DNA of 21,209 nucleotides from Cocleimonas sp. Lineage in GTDB: Bacteria; Pseudomonadota; Gammaproteobacteria; Thiotrichales; Thiotrichaceae. The translations under genes were made by a program, and so were the position numbers. The stretch's first letter is position 1. Each line of letters starts with the position of its first letter. The stretch is from positions 1-21,209 of the forward strand of contig JAGLBQ010000215.1 in NCBI GenBank assembly GCA_023146675.1, written 5' to 3'. The notes beneath the pieces were generated by a model. The model saw only the letters and a program-made list of their open reading frames with translations, made no database searches and was not told the origin of the DNA. Below, piece after piece: positions 7,048-16,039 of the stretch.

Positions 7048-7551
7048 TTACTGAGGAATATCAGCTGGAGCTACAGGTGCAACTACTTTAGCTGGAGCAG
7101 TAACGGGTGCTACAACTGGCTCAACTACTTGAACAGGAACATCAGCAGGTGCTTCGCCTTGTTTTGCTGGTGCTACTACTTTTACTTCTGTTTTTTCTTG
7201 ACCAACATTAGTTGGTACATCCGAAGGTGCGGTAGGTACAACGACGGGTGCTGCTCTTACTTCATGTGCTTTTTCGACAGGTACAACAGATTGATCAGCA
7301 GTGAGCCCTGTATCTCTATGCGCTACAAGCCATGCTAGTGCTAGTGAGTTGGCAAAAAATACTGCTGCCAATATCCCAGTAGAGCGACTTAAAAAGTTAC
7401 CCGAACCGCGCGATCCAAAGACTGAACCTGACGCACCACCACCAAAAGCAGCGCCTGCATCGGCTCCCTTGCCGTGCTGTATCAAAACAAGTCCAATAAT
7501 CGATAAAGCAACGACTATTTGAACAATAAGTAAGATATTGTAAATTAACAT
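7048..7551 (-). CDS. secG: SecG, preprotein translocase subunit
   Basis: This inner-membrane protein assists SecYE during protein export. Of 167 residues, the first 85 are classic SecG: a membrane helix (about 3-22), the conserved LVLIQHGKGADAGAAFGGG segment and GSRGSGNFLSRSTGILA, then a second helix (about 58-76). The family usually ends near 110 residues; here an extra tail of about 80 residues, made almost only of Ala, Pro, Val, Glu and Lys, follows and looks disordered. It lies between tpiA (28 bp upstream) and tRNA-Leu, the same order as in many gammaproteobacteria. Identity is sure; any function of the tail is not known. Confidence 0.97.
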   Translation of the reverse strand: MLIYNILLIVQIVVALSIIGLVLIQHGKGADAGAAFGGGASGSVFGSRGSGNFLSRSTGILAAVFFANSLALAWLVAHRDTGLTADQSVVPVEKAHEVRAAPVVVPTAPSDVPTNVGQEKTEVKVVAPAKQGEAPADVPVQVVEPVVAPVTAPAKVVAPVAPADIPQ

Positions 7552-7579
7552 AATTATAGTTTTTCTAAGTGTTAAAAAA

Positions 7580-8329
7580 TTAGCCCGCTTTACAAATCGC
7601 TAGAAAGTCTTCTGCTTTTAAAGATGCGCCGCCAATTAAGCCACCATCAATATCTGCCATTCCTAGCAAGTCATTTGCATTGCCTGCATTCATGCTTCCA
7701 CCGTATAAAATCTGCACTTTGTCTGCTATGTCAGCATTCATTGTGGCAATTTTTTCGCGGATAAATTTGTGTACGTCTTGCGCTTGTTCTGGTGTTGCTG
7801 TCATACCTGTACCGATTGCCCATACTGGCTCATATGCGATAACCGCATCAGCTAAAGACTCGACACCTTCCTGACTAAGCACGGCATCTAGTTGGCGAGA
7901 AACAACTTCTTCTGTAATGCCTTTTTCTCTTTCTTCTAATGATTCACCAAGACAAAGAATGGGTGTCATGCCTGCATTTCTTGCTGCTGCGTATTTGTTC
8001 GCAGTATCTGCATCTTGCTCACCATAAATGCTACGACGCTCAGAGTGACCAACGATAACGTATTGGCAAGAAAAATCATTCAACATGGCAGCTGAAATTT
8101 CACCTGTGTATGCGCCCACTTCATATTCAGAAATAGTCTCAGCGCCGAACCCAATGTCCGAATCTGCTAATTGCTCTGATACGAGAGGAAGGTAAATAGA
8201 AGGTGCGCAAACCACCACTTTAGTATTTGCAACATCCGACATTCCTGTAGAAATGCCTTCTAATAATGTTTGAATGCTCTCTTTTGAGCCATTCATTTTC
8301 CAGTTTCCAGCAACTAGTGTTTGACGCAT
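7580..8329 (-). CDS. tpiA: Triosephosphate isomerase
   Basis: This cytoplasmic glycolytic enzyme interconverts dihydroxyacetone phosphate and glyceraldehyde 3-phosphate. The start chosen is ATG 8329, giving 249 residues (MRQTLVAGNWKMNG), the usual family length, with a CAGGGG ribosome site; the frame is open 20 codons further upstream but that extension is not conserved-looking. Lys of GNWKMNG, His of IVGHSERR and the catalytic Glu of AYEPVWAIGTG are all present, as are the phosphate-binding LYGGSMNAGNA and GGLIGGASL loops. It is the first gene of a tpiA-secG-tRNA unit. Confidence 0.98.
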   Translation of the reverse strand: MRQTLVAGNWKMNGSKESIQTLLEGISTGMSDVANTKVVVCAPSIYLPLVSEQLADSDIGFGAETISEYEVGAYTGEISAAMLNDFSCQYVIVGHSERRSIYGEQDADTANKYAAARNAGMTPILCLGESLEEREKGITEEVVSRQLDAVLSQEGVESLADAVIAYEPVWAIGTGMTATPEQAQDVHKFIREKIATMNADIADKVQILYGGSMNAGNANDLLGMADIDGGLIGGASLKAEDFLAICKAG

Positions 8330-8425
8330 AAAATTTACCCCTGATCCGTTGTTATAGAAGAATGATCGAATTAATTTTGTATGATCCAAAAATTCTTCTG
8401 TTAAAGCTTGTAAATCAATCGCGGA

Positions 8426-8454
8426 AGACTACAGTTTGTCGGCATAGAATGCAA
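8426..8454 (-). promoter_or_regulatory. Candidate sigma70 promoter for tpiA
   Basis: On the minus strand TTGCAT (8454-8449), a 17-bp spacer and TAGTCT (8431-8426) lie about 97 bp ahead of the tpiA ATG. The spacing is ideal, but the -10 box is a weak match. Confidence 0.35.
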
Positions 8455-8532
8455 TTTTTTTTGCTAGTTTTAATAGATTTTTCAGGATGAATCTGACAAA
8501 TTTCTTTTACCCCCAGACAATATTAATAAAAT

Positions 8533-9276
8533 ATGACTACTAATGAAAACAAATCAACTCAAGAGTATTGGAGACTAGGCGCAACCATCGTTTTTAGTCT
8601 ATTGATATTATTATCCTTTATCATAAGCCAGACTGCCTCTTTTATGATCTATGCAAGCAGCAAGTTTGCAGAACATCCTTCAACAGACGAAGCGGCTTTT
8701 TTCAACTCACTATTAAGTAATGGTGATGCCATCAGCATGGCTGAAATTCCTGCTACCATAATTGGCATTTTAGTGACTTTTCTTTTTATTACTTTACACA
8801 AACACCAAAGTATTGAAAATTATCTCCATCTTCATACTATTGATAGCAAAACACTGTTCAAGTACTTAGGCATCATGATTATCACCATTTTTGTCTTAAA
8901 TATTGTTGCTACACTCGCCGAGCATCCTACGCCACAAATCATGCTAGATATTTATCATAGCGCCAAACAACCCGCCCTACTCTGGTTTGCTCTAATTGTT
9001 GCGGCTCCTTTTTTTGAAGAGATCTTATTTCGTGGATTTTTGTTTGAAGGTTTACGCCATTCGCCTCTAGGTTTTATCGGCACTGCAATAATCACCTCCG
9101 CACTATGGGCTGGCATCCATCTACAATATGGTCTATATGAGATAGTGATTATCTTTTTTGTTGGCTTGATTTTAGCCTATGCTAAGGTAAAAACAGGCTC
9201 GCTTTATATTCCTATTGCAATGCATTCTTTCATGAATTTTGCCGCTGTGGTTGAAATTGAGCTAAACTTAGGCTAA
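8533..9276 (+). CDS. CPBP-family intramembrane metalloprotease (CAAX protease-like)
   Basis: A 247-residue polytopic membrane protein with about six hydrophobic segments. It has the conserved motifs of the CPBP/Abi family: FFEEILFRG (Glu162, Glu163, Arg167), then SALWAGIHLQYG with a His about residue 196, and a final AMHSFMNF His. In eukaryotic Rce1 and bacterial relatives these Glu and His residues form the active site; bacterial members act in peptide processing or bacteriocin immunity. The substrate here is unknown. It is divergent from tpiA across a 203-bp gap (143 bp if the upstream tpiA frame is counted), and the next gene, pepA, is 62 bp downstream. No clear ribosome site precedes the ATG. 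Confidence 0.88.
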   Translation: MTTNENKSTQEYWRLGATIVFSLLILLSFIISQTASFMIYASSKFAEHPSTDEAAFFNSLLSNGDAISMAEIPATIIGILVTFLFITLHKHQSIENYLHLHTIDSKTLFKYLGIMIITIFVLNIVATLAEHPTPQIMLDIYHSAKQPALLWFALIVAAPFFEEILFRGFLFEGLRHSPLGFIGTAIITSALWAGIHLQYGLYEIVIIFFVGLILAYAKVKTGSLYIPIAMHSFMNFAAVVEIELNLG

Positions 9277-9338
9277 AAGTACTCATCGTAAATAATGCCT
9301 ACGATCAATGTTATAAATATAATTGAGAACAATATCAA

Positions 9339-10820
9339 ATGAATTACAGCTTGCTCACGTCCACTGATCCATCAACAATAAAATCTGACTGTCTTGTTAT
9401 TGCAATTTTTGCAAATAAAAAGCTATCAAATGCTGCTATACAGCTAGATGCTACAACCGATGGCTTGATTAGCAAATTCCTAAGCATTTCTGATTTTTCA
9501 GGCAATTGTAACCAATCTCAACTACTCTACGCGGATTCAGGAACATTATGCTCACGCATTTTGCTCATCGGCTGTGGAACGGAAAATAATTTTGATCAAA
9601 AAACAGCGTGTAGAGTGACCAGTAAAGCCAGTAAAGAAATTGCTAAAACATCGGCTAAACACGCCACCTTTTTCTTATTAGACACCTTAGCAGAGCGCAT
9701 CATTTGCGAACAATCAATGCGCCAGAGCGTACTAACCTTTGCCGATAGTATTTATCGCTTTGACAAGTATAAAAGTGAGAAGAAAAACTCACCTAAGATA
9801 GAGCATATCTGCATGGCATTTACCACTGAGCCACCTTGCGATGTTGCCACGATGCTAAAACAAGGCAAGGCAATTGCCAAAGGCATGCACTTATCACGCG
9901 ACCTTGCCAATCAACCAGGCAATGTTTGCACACCTAATTTTATAGCCGAAACAGCACAGTCACTAGGTCGTCAATATGACGCCGTTAGTGTCGATATTCT
10001 TGAAGAGCACGATATGGAAGCTCTCGGCATGGGATCATTCCTTTCTGTCAGTAAAGGTAGCGCTCAGCCAGGAAAAATGGTGATTATGCAATACAACGGT
10101 GCAGACAAATCAAACCGCCCAATTGCTTTAGTAGGTAAGGGCGTTACGTTTGATACAGGTGGTATATCGCTCAAACCTGGCGCAAATATGGATGAGATGA
10201 AATTCGATATGTGTGGAGCCGCCAGTGTAATGGGTGCATTTAATGCTTGTGTAGAAATGCAACTCCCCCTTAATATCGTTGCCGTCCTTGCAACCGCAGA
10301 AAATATGCCCAGCAGTCAAGCCACTAAACCTGGCGATATTATCACCTCCATGTCAGGAAAAACCATAGAAGTACTCAATACGGATGCAGAAGGAAGACTG
10401 GTTCTTTGTGATGCACTAACCTATGTTGGTCGTTACAATCCTGAAGTTGTTATCGACACCGCTACGCTAACAGGAGCTTGTGTTGTTGCACTAGGTCATC
10501 ACATCTGCGCTGTATTATCCAATAATGACCAACTCGCTAGAGATTTAATGGATGCAGGCAGTGAGATCAATGACAGAACGTGGCAACTGCCTATGAGCGA
10601 AGAGTATACCAAGCAGTTAAAAAGCTCCTTTGCTGATTTAGGCAATATAGGAGGCCCTGCCGCAGGAACAATAACCGCTGCCTGTTTTTTAGGTAAGTTT
10701 ACCGAAGAATACAAATGGGCGCATATCGACATCGCGGGAACAGCGTGGAAAGGCAAAGATGCCACAGGTCGCCCTGTGCCGTTACTCTCGCAATACCTTA
10801 TTAACAAGGCATATTCCTAA
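9339..10820 (+). CDS. pepA: Leucyl aminopeptidase PepA (M17)
   Basis: This cytoplasmic two-metal aminopeptidase releases N-terminal residues, preferring Leu; in E. coli PepA also binds DNA in Xer recombination at cer and in carAB control. Of 493 residues (family about 500), the N-terminal 160 are the variable domain and the rest is catalytic. The metal and active-site residues are visible: GKGVTFDTGG (Lys267, Asp272), the Asp of MKFDMCGA, and NTDAEGRL (Asp349, Glu351, Arg353). It is followed 6 bp later by holC, the usual gammaproteobacterial arrangement. Confidence 0.97.
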   Translation: MNYSLLTSTDPSTIKSDCLVIAIFANKKLSNAAIQLDATTDGLISKFLSISDFSGNCNQSQLLYADSGTLCSRILLIGCGTENNFDQKTACRVTSKASKEIAKTSAKHATFFLLDTLAERIICEQSMRQSVLTFADSIYRFDKYKSEKKNSPKIEHICMAFTTEPPCDVATMLKQGKAIAKGMHLSRDLANQPGNVCTPNFIAETAQSLGRQYDAVSVDILEEHDMEALGMGSFLSVSKGSAQPGKMVIMQYNGADKSNRPIALVGKGVTFDTGGISLKPGANMDEMKFDMCGAASVMGAFNACVEMQLPLNIVAVLATAENMPSSQATKPGDIITSMSGKTIEVLNTDAEGRLVLCDALTYVGRYNPEVVIDTATLTGACVVALGHHICAVLSNNDQLARDLMDAGSEINDRTWQLPMSEEYTKQLKSSFADLGNIGGPAAGTITAACFLGKFTEEYKWAHIDIAGTAWKGKDATGRPVPLLSQYLINKAYS

Positions 10821-10826
10821 GTTTTT

Positions 10827-11261
10827 ATGACCGAAATCAACTTCTATGCGGGCAAAAACAACACACTACGCGGCAGACTATTATTAGCCTGTCACCTAGT
10901 AGATAAAGCACGCCAACGTGACATGCAGATTCACATCCACACAGATGGCTACAACACCACTAAACAAATGGATGAAATGCTTTGGACGTGGAATGAAACC
11001 AGTTTTATCCCGCATATTAGTGATATTTCAACTGAATTAAATGAGGCACTTCAAGAACCCGTTACCATTGGTAGCAGCTACCAACCGACGAACAACTGTG
11101 ATTACCTAGTAAACCTTTCAAATCAACGCCCTGAGTTCTTCTCACGCTACCTAAAAATGGCTGAAATCATTGATCAAACGGAAGCAGTATTAACCGCTGG
11201 TCGCGAACGTTACTCATTTTATAAAAACAGGGGCTATACTTTAAATTACTATCAGCTATAG
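10827..11261 (+). CDS. holC: DNA polymerase III chi subunit
   Basis: A 144-residue match to HolC, the clamp-loader accessory subunit that links the DNA polymerase III holoenzyme to single-stranded-DNA-binding protein. Typical features are the N-terminal TEINFYAG strand, the ACHLVDKARQRDMQIHIHTD segment and the (L/M)W-W/FIPH region (TSFIPHI), ending with a Tyr-rich tail (FYKNRGYTLNYYQL). It lies 6 bp after pepA, so translation is probably coupled; no separate ribosome site is obvious. Confidence 0.95.
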   Translation: MTEINFYAGKNNTLRGRLLLACHLVDKARQRDMQIHIHTDGYNTTKQMDEMLWTWNETSFIPHISDISTELNEALQEPVTIGSSYQPTNNCDYLVNLSNQRPEFFSRYLKMAEIIDQTEAVLTAGRERYSFYKNRGYTLNYYQL

Positions 11262-11279
11262 AGTAGTTTACCCCCAATT

Positions 11280-11573
11280 ATGTCTAGCCCCGATAACAAC
11301 ACATTAATACCTGTCGTCTCAGACCTCATGATTCCTGGCGATCCTCTTTTAAAGAAAGAAGCGTATGAAAAACTGTCCGCAGAATCTGCTTATGCGGATA
11401 ATTTAAACCTGCGCATCAATGAATTAGAAGACGCTATAGGTCAAAATGACTCAACCTCCCTTAGCCGCGCCTACGCCATTCGTGAAGAAGCAAGTCGCAA
11501 ATCCTCAAAGACTGATTATTCTAAAATTGAATCAGATGATGAACAAGAAGAGGTAAAAGATGACATTCCATAG
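11280..11573 (+). CDS. Small acidic protein of unknown function
   Basis: Its 97 residues are mostly hydrophilic. The N-terminus (LIPVVSDLMIPGDPLL) contains a short hydrophobic patch, residues 25-70 look helical, and the last 20 residues are highly acidic (ESDDEQEEVKDDIP). I do not recognise a family. It starts 18 bp after holC and runs the same way, so it is likely co-transcribed; in many relatives valS follows holC, and it does not here. No signal peptide or catalytic motif is visible. It may be a lineage-specific replication or adaptor protein, but nothing in the sequence proves this. Confidence 0.65.
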   Translation: MSSPDNNTLIPVVSDLMIPGDPLLKKEAYEKLSAESAYADNLNLRINELEDAIGQNDSTSLSRAYAIREEASRKSSKTDYSKIESDDEQEEVKDDIP

Positions 11574-11687
11574 TGTTAAAAACAGTTCATATTTATTATC
11601 CCAACATATTTTTTAAGCAACACTTCGGGCGCTTTATTTTCAGCTAATTTAAAAATAATTATATCTGATTTTAAAAACCACCTAAAT

Positions 11688-11713
11688 ATTTTTAAATAAG
11701 CTCATTTAAAAAT
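11688..11713. repeat. Perfect 10-bp A/T inverted repeat after the pepA operon
   Basis: ATTTTTAAAT (11688-11697), loop AAGCTC, ATTTAAAAAT (11704-11713), within the 268-bp gap 11574-11841 that holds no gene. It is too weak a stem, and has no T-run, to be a confident terminator. It could be a protein-binding site or chance in AT-rich DNA. Confidence 0.4.
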
Positions 11714-11880
11714 GCCTCACCTAAATGGTATCTAAGGAAGGTGCAAGCCTAAAAGCCCACTCCATAACATTATTCATGTGCATATCAATCAACAAATAAC
11801 CTATATTTTTGCAATACTATCACTTATTGTTCTGTTAATTAATGACAGCAAAAGTTGAATTTAAAACAGAGATAGGCACT

Positions 11881-12834
11881 ATGAAAAACTGGTTATATAC
11901 ACTGGCAATCGATATTTTAAAAATCACCTTTGATCTTTATAAGGTGATGATACCCATCATTATTGTAGTCAAAATAATCGAGGAAACAGGTGGTATAAAG
12001 TACATCGCCTATGTGCTATCACCGCTCATGCAATTTGTCGGTTTACCTGATGCAATGGGCTTGGTATGGGCAACAACGCTAATCACTAATATCTATGGCG
12101 GCATGATTATCTTTGCCTCAATGACAGCGCAAGAGCCATTAACAATAGCTCAAGTCACCGTTTTAGGCGGCATGATGTTACTAGCGCATAACCTCCCCGT
12201 TGAAGTACGCATTGTGCAGAAAACAGGGGTAAGAATTGCCTTTAATTTGTTATTGCGGATTGGTGGTGCCTTGCTATTTGGTTTTTTATTGCATCTAATT
12301 TATAGCTCAGGAAACTGGCTACAAGAAAGTAATGTTTTACTGTGGAAGCCTGATGCCATAAGCGATCCGAGTTTACTTGCATGGGTAGGATTGCAGCTAA
12401 AAACGTTACTGCAAGTGTTTATTGTAATTGCACTCTTGGTGGCTTTTCTAAAACTACTGAAATCCACAGGTTTTGAGCGTATTTTAATCTTTCTGCTTTC
12501 ACCACTATTGCGTCTACTAGGATTAGGCAATAAAACGGCATCCATCACTATTATTGGCATGAATTTAGGGCTGACTTATGGCGGTGGATTACTCATTGCC
12601 GAAGCTAAAAAAGGTGAGTTAAGCCAGCGTGAAATTTTTGGTGCCATCTCACTTATCGCTATTTGTCATTCTTTGATTGAAGATACATTGCTGGTGATGC
12701 TACTGGGTGCTGATATTTCAGGCGCACTATACCTGCGCTTAGTATTTGCGTTTATTGTTATAGGCGTGGGAATTCGCCTAATTACCATGCTGAATGATAC
12801 TGTATTTTATCGATATTTTGGGGCTAAAAATTAG
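11881..12834 (+). CDS. Nucleoside-recognition (Gate) domain membrane protein, SpmA/SpmB-like
   Basis: A roughly 317-residue inner-membrane protein with about eight hydrophobic segments in two similar halves. The Gate domain of nucleoside-transporter and spore-maturation proteins appears twice: VIKIIEETGGIKYIAYVLSP...GLPDAMGLVWATTLI and LKSTGFERILIFLLSPLLRLLGLG, followed by TIIGMNLGLTYGGG. The start at ATG 11881 has an AGATAGG ribosome site; an upstream in-frame ATG (11842) has none. Proteins of this type occur in many non-sporulating gammaproteobacteria and their substrate is unknown. It converges on lnt, with 23 bp between the stops. Confidence 0.85.
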   Translation: MKNWLYTLAIDILKITFDLYKVMIPIIIVVKIIEETGGIKYIAYVLSPLMQFVGLPDAMGLVWATTLITNIYGGMIIFASMTAQEPLTIAQVTVLGGMMLLAHNLPVEVRIVQKTGVRIAFNLLLRIGGALLFGFLLHLIYSSGNWLQESNVLLWKPDAISDPSLLAWVGLQLKTLLQVFIVIALLVAFLKLLKSTGFERILIFLLSPLLRLLGLGNKTASITIIGMNLGLTYGGGLLIAEAKKGELSQREIFGAISLIAICHSLIEDTLLVMLLGADISGALYLRLVFAFIVIGVGIRLITMLNDTVFYRYFGAKN

Positions 12835-12857
12835 CTCTTTATCTTTGCCTTTCGATG

Positions 12858-14447
12858 TTATTCTTTCTCAGGCTTACGTGTAGTCGCAGTAAAATACCCT
12901 AACAGAGACAATAAAATAATCACCATAACAATTCCCCAATTTCCCCAGCGCATAAACGGTGTCATGCCTGCAAACGGTTGCACTTCACCAGTAATCACAG
13001 CAGTGGAGTAAGGGGGGGCGGTTGCTATCAACTTACCTTTTGTATCAGCAATTCCTGACACTCCAACATTAGTGGCGCGCAGCAGATAACGCCCTGTTTC
13101 AATGGCACGCATTCGAGCTATTTCCATATGCTGATGAGGCTCAAATGAATCAGTAAACCAGCCATCATTGCTGACATTAATCAACATATTCGCTTGTGGC
13201 AGTCCTTTTAATGTTTCACTGGCAAATGCGTCTTCATAGCAGATGGATATTTGTGCAATATTATTAGCAAGTTTAAGGGTTGTAGCACCAGTGCCTGCGG
13301 TGAGATTATCCGATGGGATCGTGATCCATTTATTTAACCAGCGCAGATAGCCTAGTAGCGGCATGTATTCTGTTAGCGGCACAAGGTGTTGTTTTGAATA
13401 AATACTTCGTCCTTCTGCTGTCAGTGCTAACACACTATTTTCAATTTCCCCCTGTTCATTTTGATAAAATGCACCGAGGAGTAAATCTGTGTTATTGGCT
13501 TCTGCTTCCTGCTGCAAGGGAAGAATAAAATCTTTCATATTACGTGAAAAAATATCTGGAATAGCAGTTTCTGGCCAGATAATCAAATCGCTTTTCCAGT
13601 TTTTTTGTGTCAGATTTTTGTATAACTCCAATGTGGGAAATTTGTTTTCAGGTAGCCATTTTTTTTCTTGGGGAATATTACCTTGTACTAAACTAACGGT
13701 AATCGGTTCCCCTTTGGGCTGTGTCCATAAAATTTTCCCTATCCCCCATGAGCCGACAAAGACACTTAGGATAATAAAAAGGGCGATAAATTGATGAACG
13801 TATCTATTTTTTTGTTGTACTTTTATATGATTACTATTTGGAATATCGACCCATAGTATTTTATTTGGATCTTTGAAAATAAAAAGTGAAGCCAATGCTC
13901 CCGATAAGAAAGTACTCAATAAACTGACGCCTAATACACCTGTAATGGGAGCGATATTTACCAATACATTATCAACTTGGCTATTACCAAGATAGAGCCA
14001 TGGGAACCCTGTAAGAAACCAACCTCTAAACCATTCAATCAACACCCACATCAATGGATAAAAGAATAACAGGCGAATGACTTTATGATGATAGCGAAAT
14101 AAATAAGCAAGCAGACCAAACAAGCCAATAATTAATGCGATAAGAACTACAAAAATACTGGTTAGTGTTGCAGCAACAGGGATATTGGCATGACCATAAA
14201 AATGCATGCTATAAAAAACCCATGAAGCACCCGTGCCGAACATCCCTATTCCATAAACCCATGCGAAGTAAAAATGCTGTTTTTTAGTGTTTGCCTGTAG
14301 CAAGGTATAAAATAAAATAGCACTTGAAACCCATGTGACAGGGTAAAAGCCAATGGGAGCAAAAGCTAAGACGACACTAGCCCCTGCTAGAAAATTTAGT
14401 AAATATAAATGAGTGGGGACGTTATTATTAATATTGTTTTTATTCAT
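12858..14447 (-). CDS. lnt: Apolipoprotein N-acyltransferase
   Basis: This inner-membrane enzyme adds the third acyl chain to lipoproteins before they are sorted to the outer membrane. Of 529 residues, the first 220 hold about six to seven membrane helices and the rest is a periplasmic nitrilase-type domain. The Glu-Lys-Cys triad is visible: WPETAIPD, YSKQHLVPLTEYMP and ISICYEDAF. A final membrane segment lies at 505-522. The start codon overlaps the ybeY stop by 4 bp (ATGA), indicating one operon. The corC/ybeX gene that usually sits between ybeY and lnt is absent. Confidence 0.97.
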   Translation of the reverse strand: MNKNNINNNVPTHLYLLNFLAGASVVLAFAPIGFYPVTWVSSAILFYTLLQANTKKQHFYFAWVYGIGMFGTGASWVFYSMHFYGHANIPVAATLTSIFVVLIALIIGLFGLLAYLFRYHHKVIRLLFFYPLMWVLIEWFRGWFLTGFPWLYLGNSQVDNVLVNIAPITGVLGVSLLSTFLSGALASLFIFKDPNKILWVDIPNSNHIKVQQKNRYVHQFIALFIILSVFVGSWGIGKILWTQPKGEPITVSLVQGNIPQEKKWLPENKFPTLELYKNLTQKNWKSDLIIWPETAIPDIFSRNMKDFILPLQQEAEANNTDLLLGAFYQNEQGEIENSVLALTAEGRSIYSKQHLVPLTEYMPLLGYLRWLNKWITIPSDNLTAGTGATTLKLANNIAQISICYEDAFASETLKGLPQANMLINVSNDGWFTDSFEPHQHMEIARMRAIETGRYLLRATNVGVSGIADTKGKLIATAPPYSTAVITGEVQPFAGMTPFMRWGNWGIVMVIILLSLLGYFTATTRKPEKE

Positions 14448-14923
14448 AGTGTATAAGGATCAGAATAGCCCAGTTTTTGCAGAATATCAGTTTCTAATGC
14501 TTCCATTTCTAGTGCTTGTTGCTCTTCAATATGATCATAGCCCTGTAAATGTAACATGCCGTGAACAATAAGATGTGCGCTGTGTTGTTCAAATGTTTTT
14601 TGCTGCGCTTGAGCTTCCATTTCTATCACGGGCAAGCAGATCACAAGATCACCTAAATGCAACGGTAAATCTAGCGTCACACCCTCAGGCAAAACAGGTT
14701 GATCAAAGGTAAAGGAGAGAATATTAGTTGCATACGCTTTATCACGGTATGTCTGATTGAGCGTTAAACCTTCCGCTTTATCAACAAAGCGTAAAGTAAC
14801 ACTTATATCACTCGTTTGAGATGATGATTGTAAAGCGGCTTCTGCCCAGTGTTGTATTTTTTGTTGATTAGGCAGATGATCATAGTGGTAAGGATTTTGT
14901 AACTCAATCTCTAGCTTAGGCAT
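14444..14923 (-). CDS. ybeY: Endoribonuclease YbeY
   Basis: A zinc-dependent RNase involved in 16S rRNA 3' maturation and ribosome quality control. The start is set at ATG 14923 (MPKLEIELQNPY), giving 159 residues, close to the usual 155; the frame extends 18 codons further, inside ybeZ. The metal-binding signature HGMLHLQGYDH, preceded by HLIV, is intact, as is NILSFTFD. It overlaps ybeZ by 8 bp and lnt by 4 bp, so the three are translated from one message. Confidence 0.96.
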   Translation of the reverse strand: MPKLEIELQNPYHYDHLPNQQKIQHWAEAALQSSSQTSDISVTLRFVDKAEGLTLNQTYRDKAYATNILSFTFDQPVLPEGVTLDLPLHLGDLVICLPVIEMEAQAQQKTFEQHSAHLIVHGMLHLQGYDHIEEQQALEMEALETDILQKLGYSDPYTL

Positions 14924-15920
14924 TATTTTTAGTGTCACTACCGTGTTGTTCATCATAACGATCGTAGGCTTTAACAATACTTTTTACCAAGGTGTGGCGC
15001 ACCACATCATTCGGTTGAAAAAAGCTAAAGCTGGCTTCTTTAACATCTTGCAATACATTAATAATCTGTTTAAGCCCTGATAACTGTCGGTTGGGTAAAT
15101 CAATTTGTGTAATATCACCCGTTACCACTGCTGTAGAGCCAAAGCCCATACGGGTTAAAAACATTTTCATTTGCTCAGTGGTGGTATTTTGCGCCTCATC
15201 CATAATAATAAAAGAATCATTCAAACTACGCCCACGCATATAAGCGAGTGGCGCAACCTCAATCACATTCTTTTCAATCAAGCGAGCAACCTTTTCAAAA
15301 CCCAACATTTCATACAACGCGTCATACATCGGACGTAAATAAGGATCAACTTTTTGCGATAAATCACCAGGCAAGAATCCCAGCTTTTCACCAGCCTCCA
15401 CCGCAGGACGTACTAAAATAATGCGCCGCACCTCATCACGCTCCAATGCTTCCACCGCACAAGCAACCGCTAAGTAGGTTTTACCCGTACCCGCAGGACC
15501 AATACCAAAGGTAAGATCATGCGTTTGCATATTGCGAATATAATTATTCTGATTCGCCCCACGCCCACGAATAACACCACGCTTAGTACGAATAGTGGTG
15601 TAAACAATATCCTTCTCATCGGCTTGATCAAGACTGGACTCCTGCATATATAAATGCAGTTTTTCAGGAGAAAGTGTCTCCGATACAGTGACATCGTAAA
15701 GCTCTTTAATCAGATTGATCGCCACCTGAATTTTAGTAGGAAGACCGCTGACTTTAAAATCATGTCCGCGATTACCAATGGTGACATCAAGGCGTGTTTC
15801 AAGTTGGCGTAAATGCTGGTCAAACTGACCCGAAAGATTCATTAAACGCTCATTATCAACAGGCTCTAATTTGAAATCAACCGTGCTTTGCTTGCTATCG
15901 TCTATTGTCTGGGTATTCAA
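14916..15920 (-). CDS. ybeZ: PhoH-like ATPase YbeZ
   Basis: A cytoplasmic PhoH-family ATPase that works with YbeY in RNA handling. Of 334 residues, the first 110 form a KH-like N-terminal region and about residue 140 begins the Walker A motif GPAGTGKTYLA; RPAVEAGEKLGFLPGDL, the Walker B FIIMDEAQN and VTGDITQIDLP follow. The best start is a TTG at 15920, with an AGGAG site 12 bases ahead, or else an internal ATG. The 119-bp gap upstream should hold its promoter. miaB, its frequent upstream neighbour, is absent. Confidence 0.95.
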   Translation of the reverse strand: MNTQTIDDSKQSTVDFKLEPVDNERLMNLSGQFDQHLRQLETRLDVTIGNRGHDFKVSGLPTKIQVAINLIKELYDVTVSETLSPEKLHLYMQESSLDQADEKDIVYTTIRTKRGVIRGRGANQNNYIRNMQTHDLTFGIGPAGTGKTYLAVACAVEALERDEVRRIILVRPAVEAGEKLGFLPGDLSQKVDPYLRPMYDALYEMLGFEKVARLIEKNVIEVAPLAYMRGRSLNDSFIIMDEAQNTTTEQMKMFLTRMGFGSTAVVTGDITQIDLPNRQLSGLKQIINVLQDVKEASFSFFQPNDVVRHTLVKSIVKAYDRYDEQHGSDTKNNA

Positions 15921-16039
15921 AAAGTTGCTAGCTCCTGAGTGGAAGTGGAAGTTGTTCTTTAAGTATAGCTTAGTCTATCTGGCAGTTCAAAATTAGGTTT
16001 TGTTTCAGTTTATGGAAAACATATCTCTTAAAAAGGCAT

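Noticed and set aside
6901..7338. 145-residue plus-strand frame
   Set aside because: It runs through a tRNA gene and antisense to secG; it is not a gene.
10128..10807. Minus-strand frames inside pepA
   Set aside because: They are shadows of a strongly conserved enzyme gene.
11574..11841. Possible riboswitch in the gap before the Gate-domain gene (AAGGAAGGTGCAAGCC)
   Set aside because: The phrase resembles parts of some structured RNAs, but I could not build a consistent fold.
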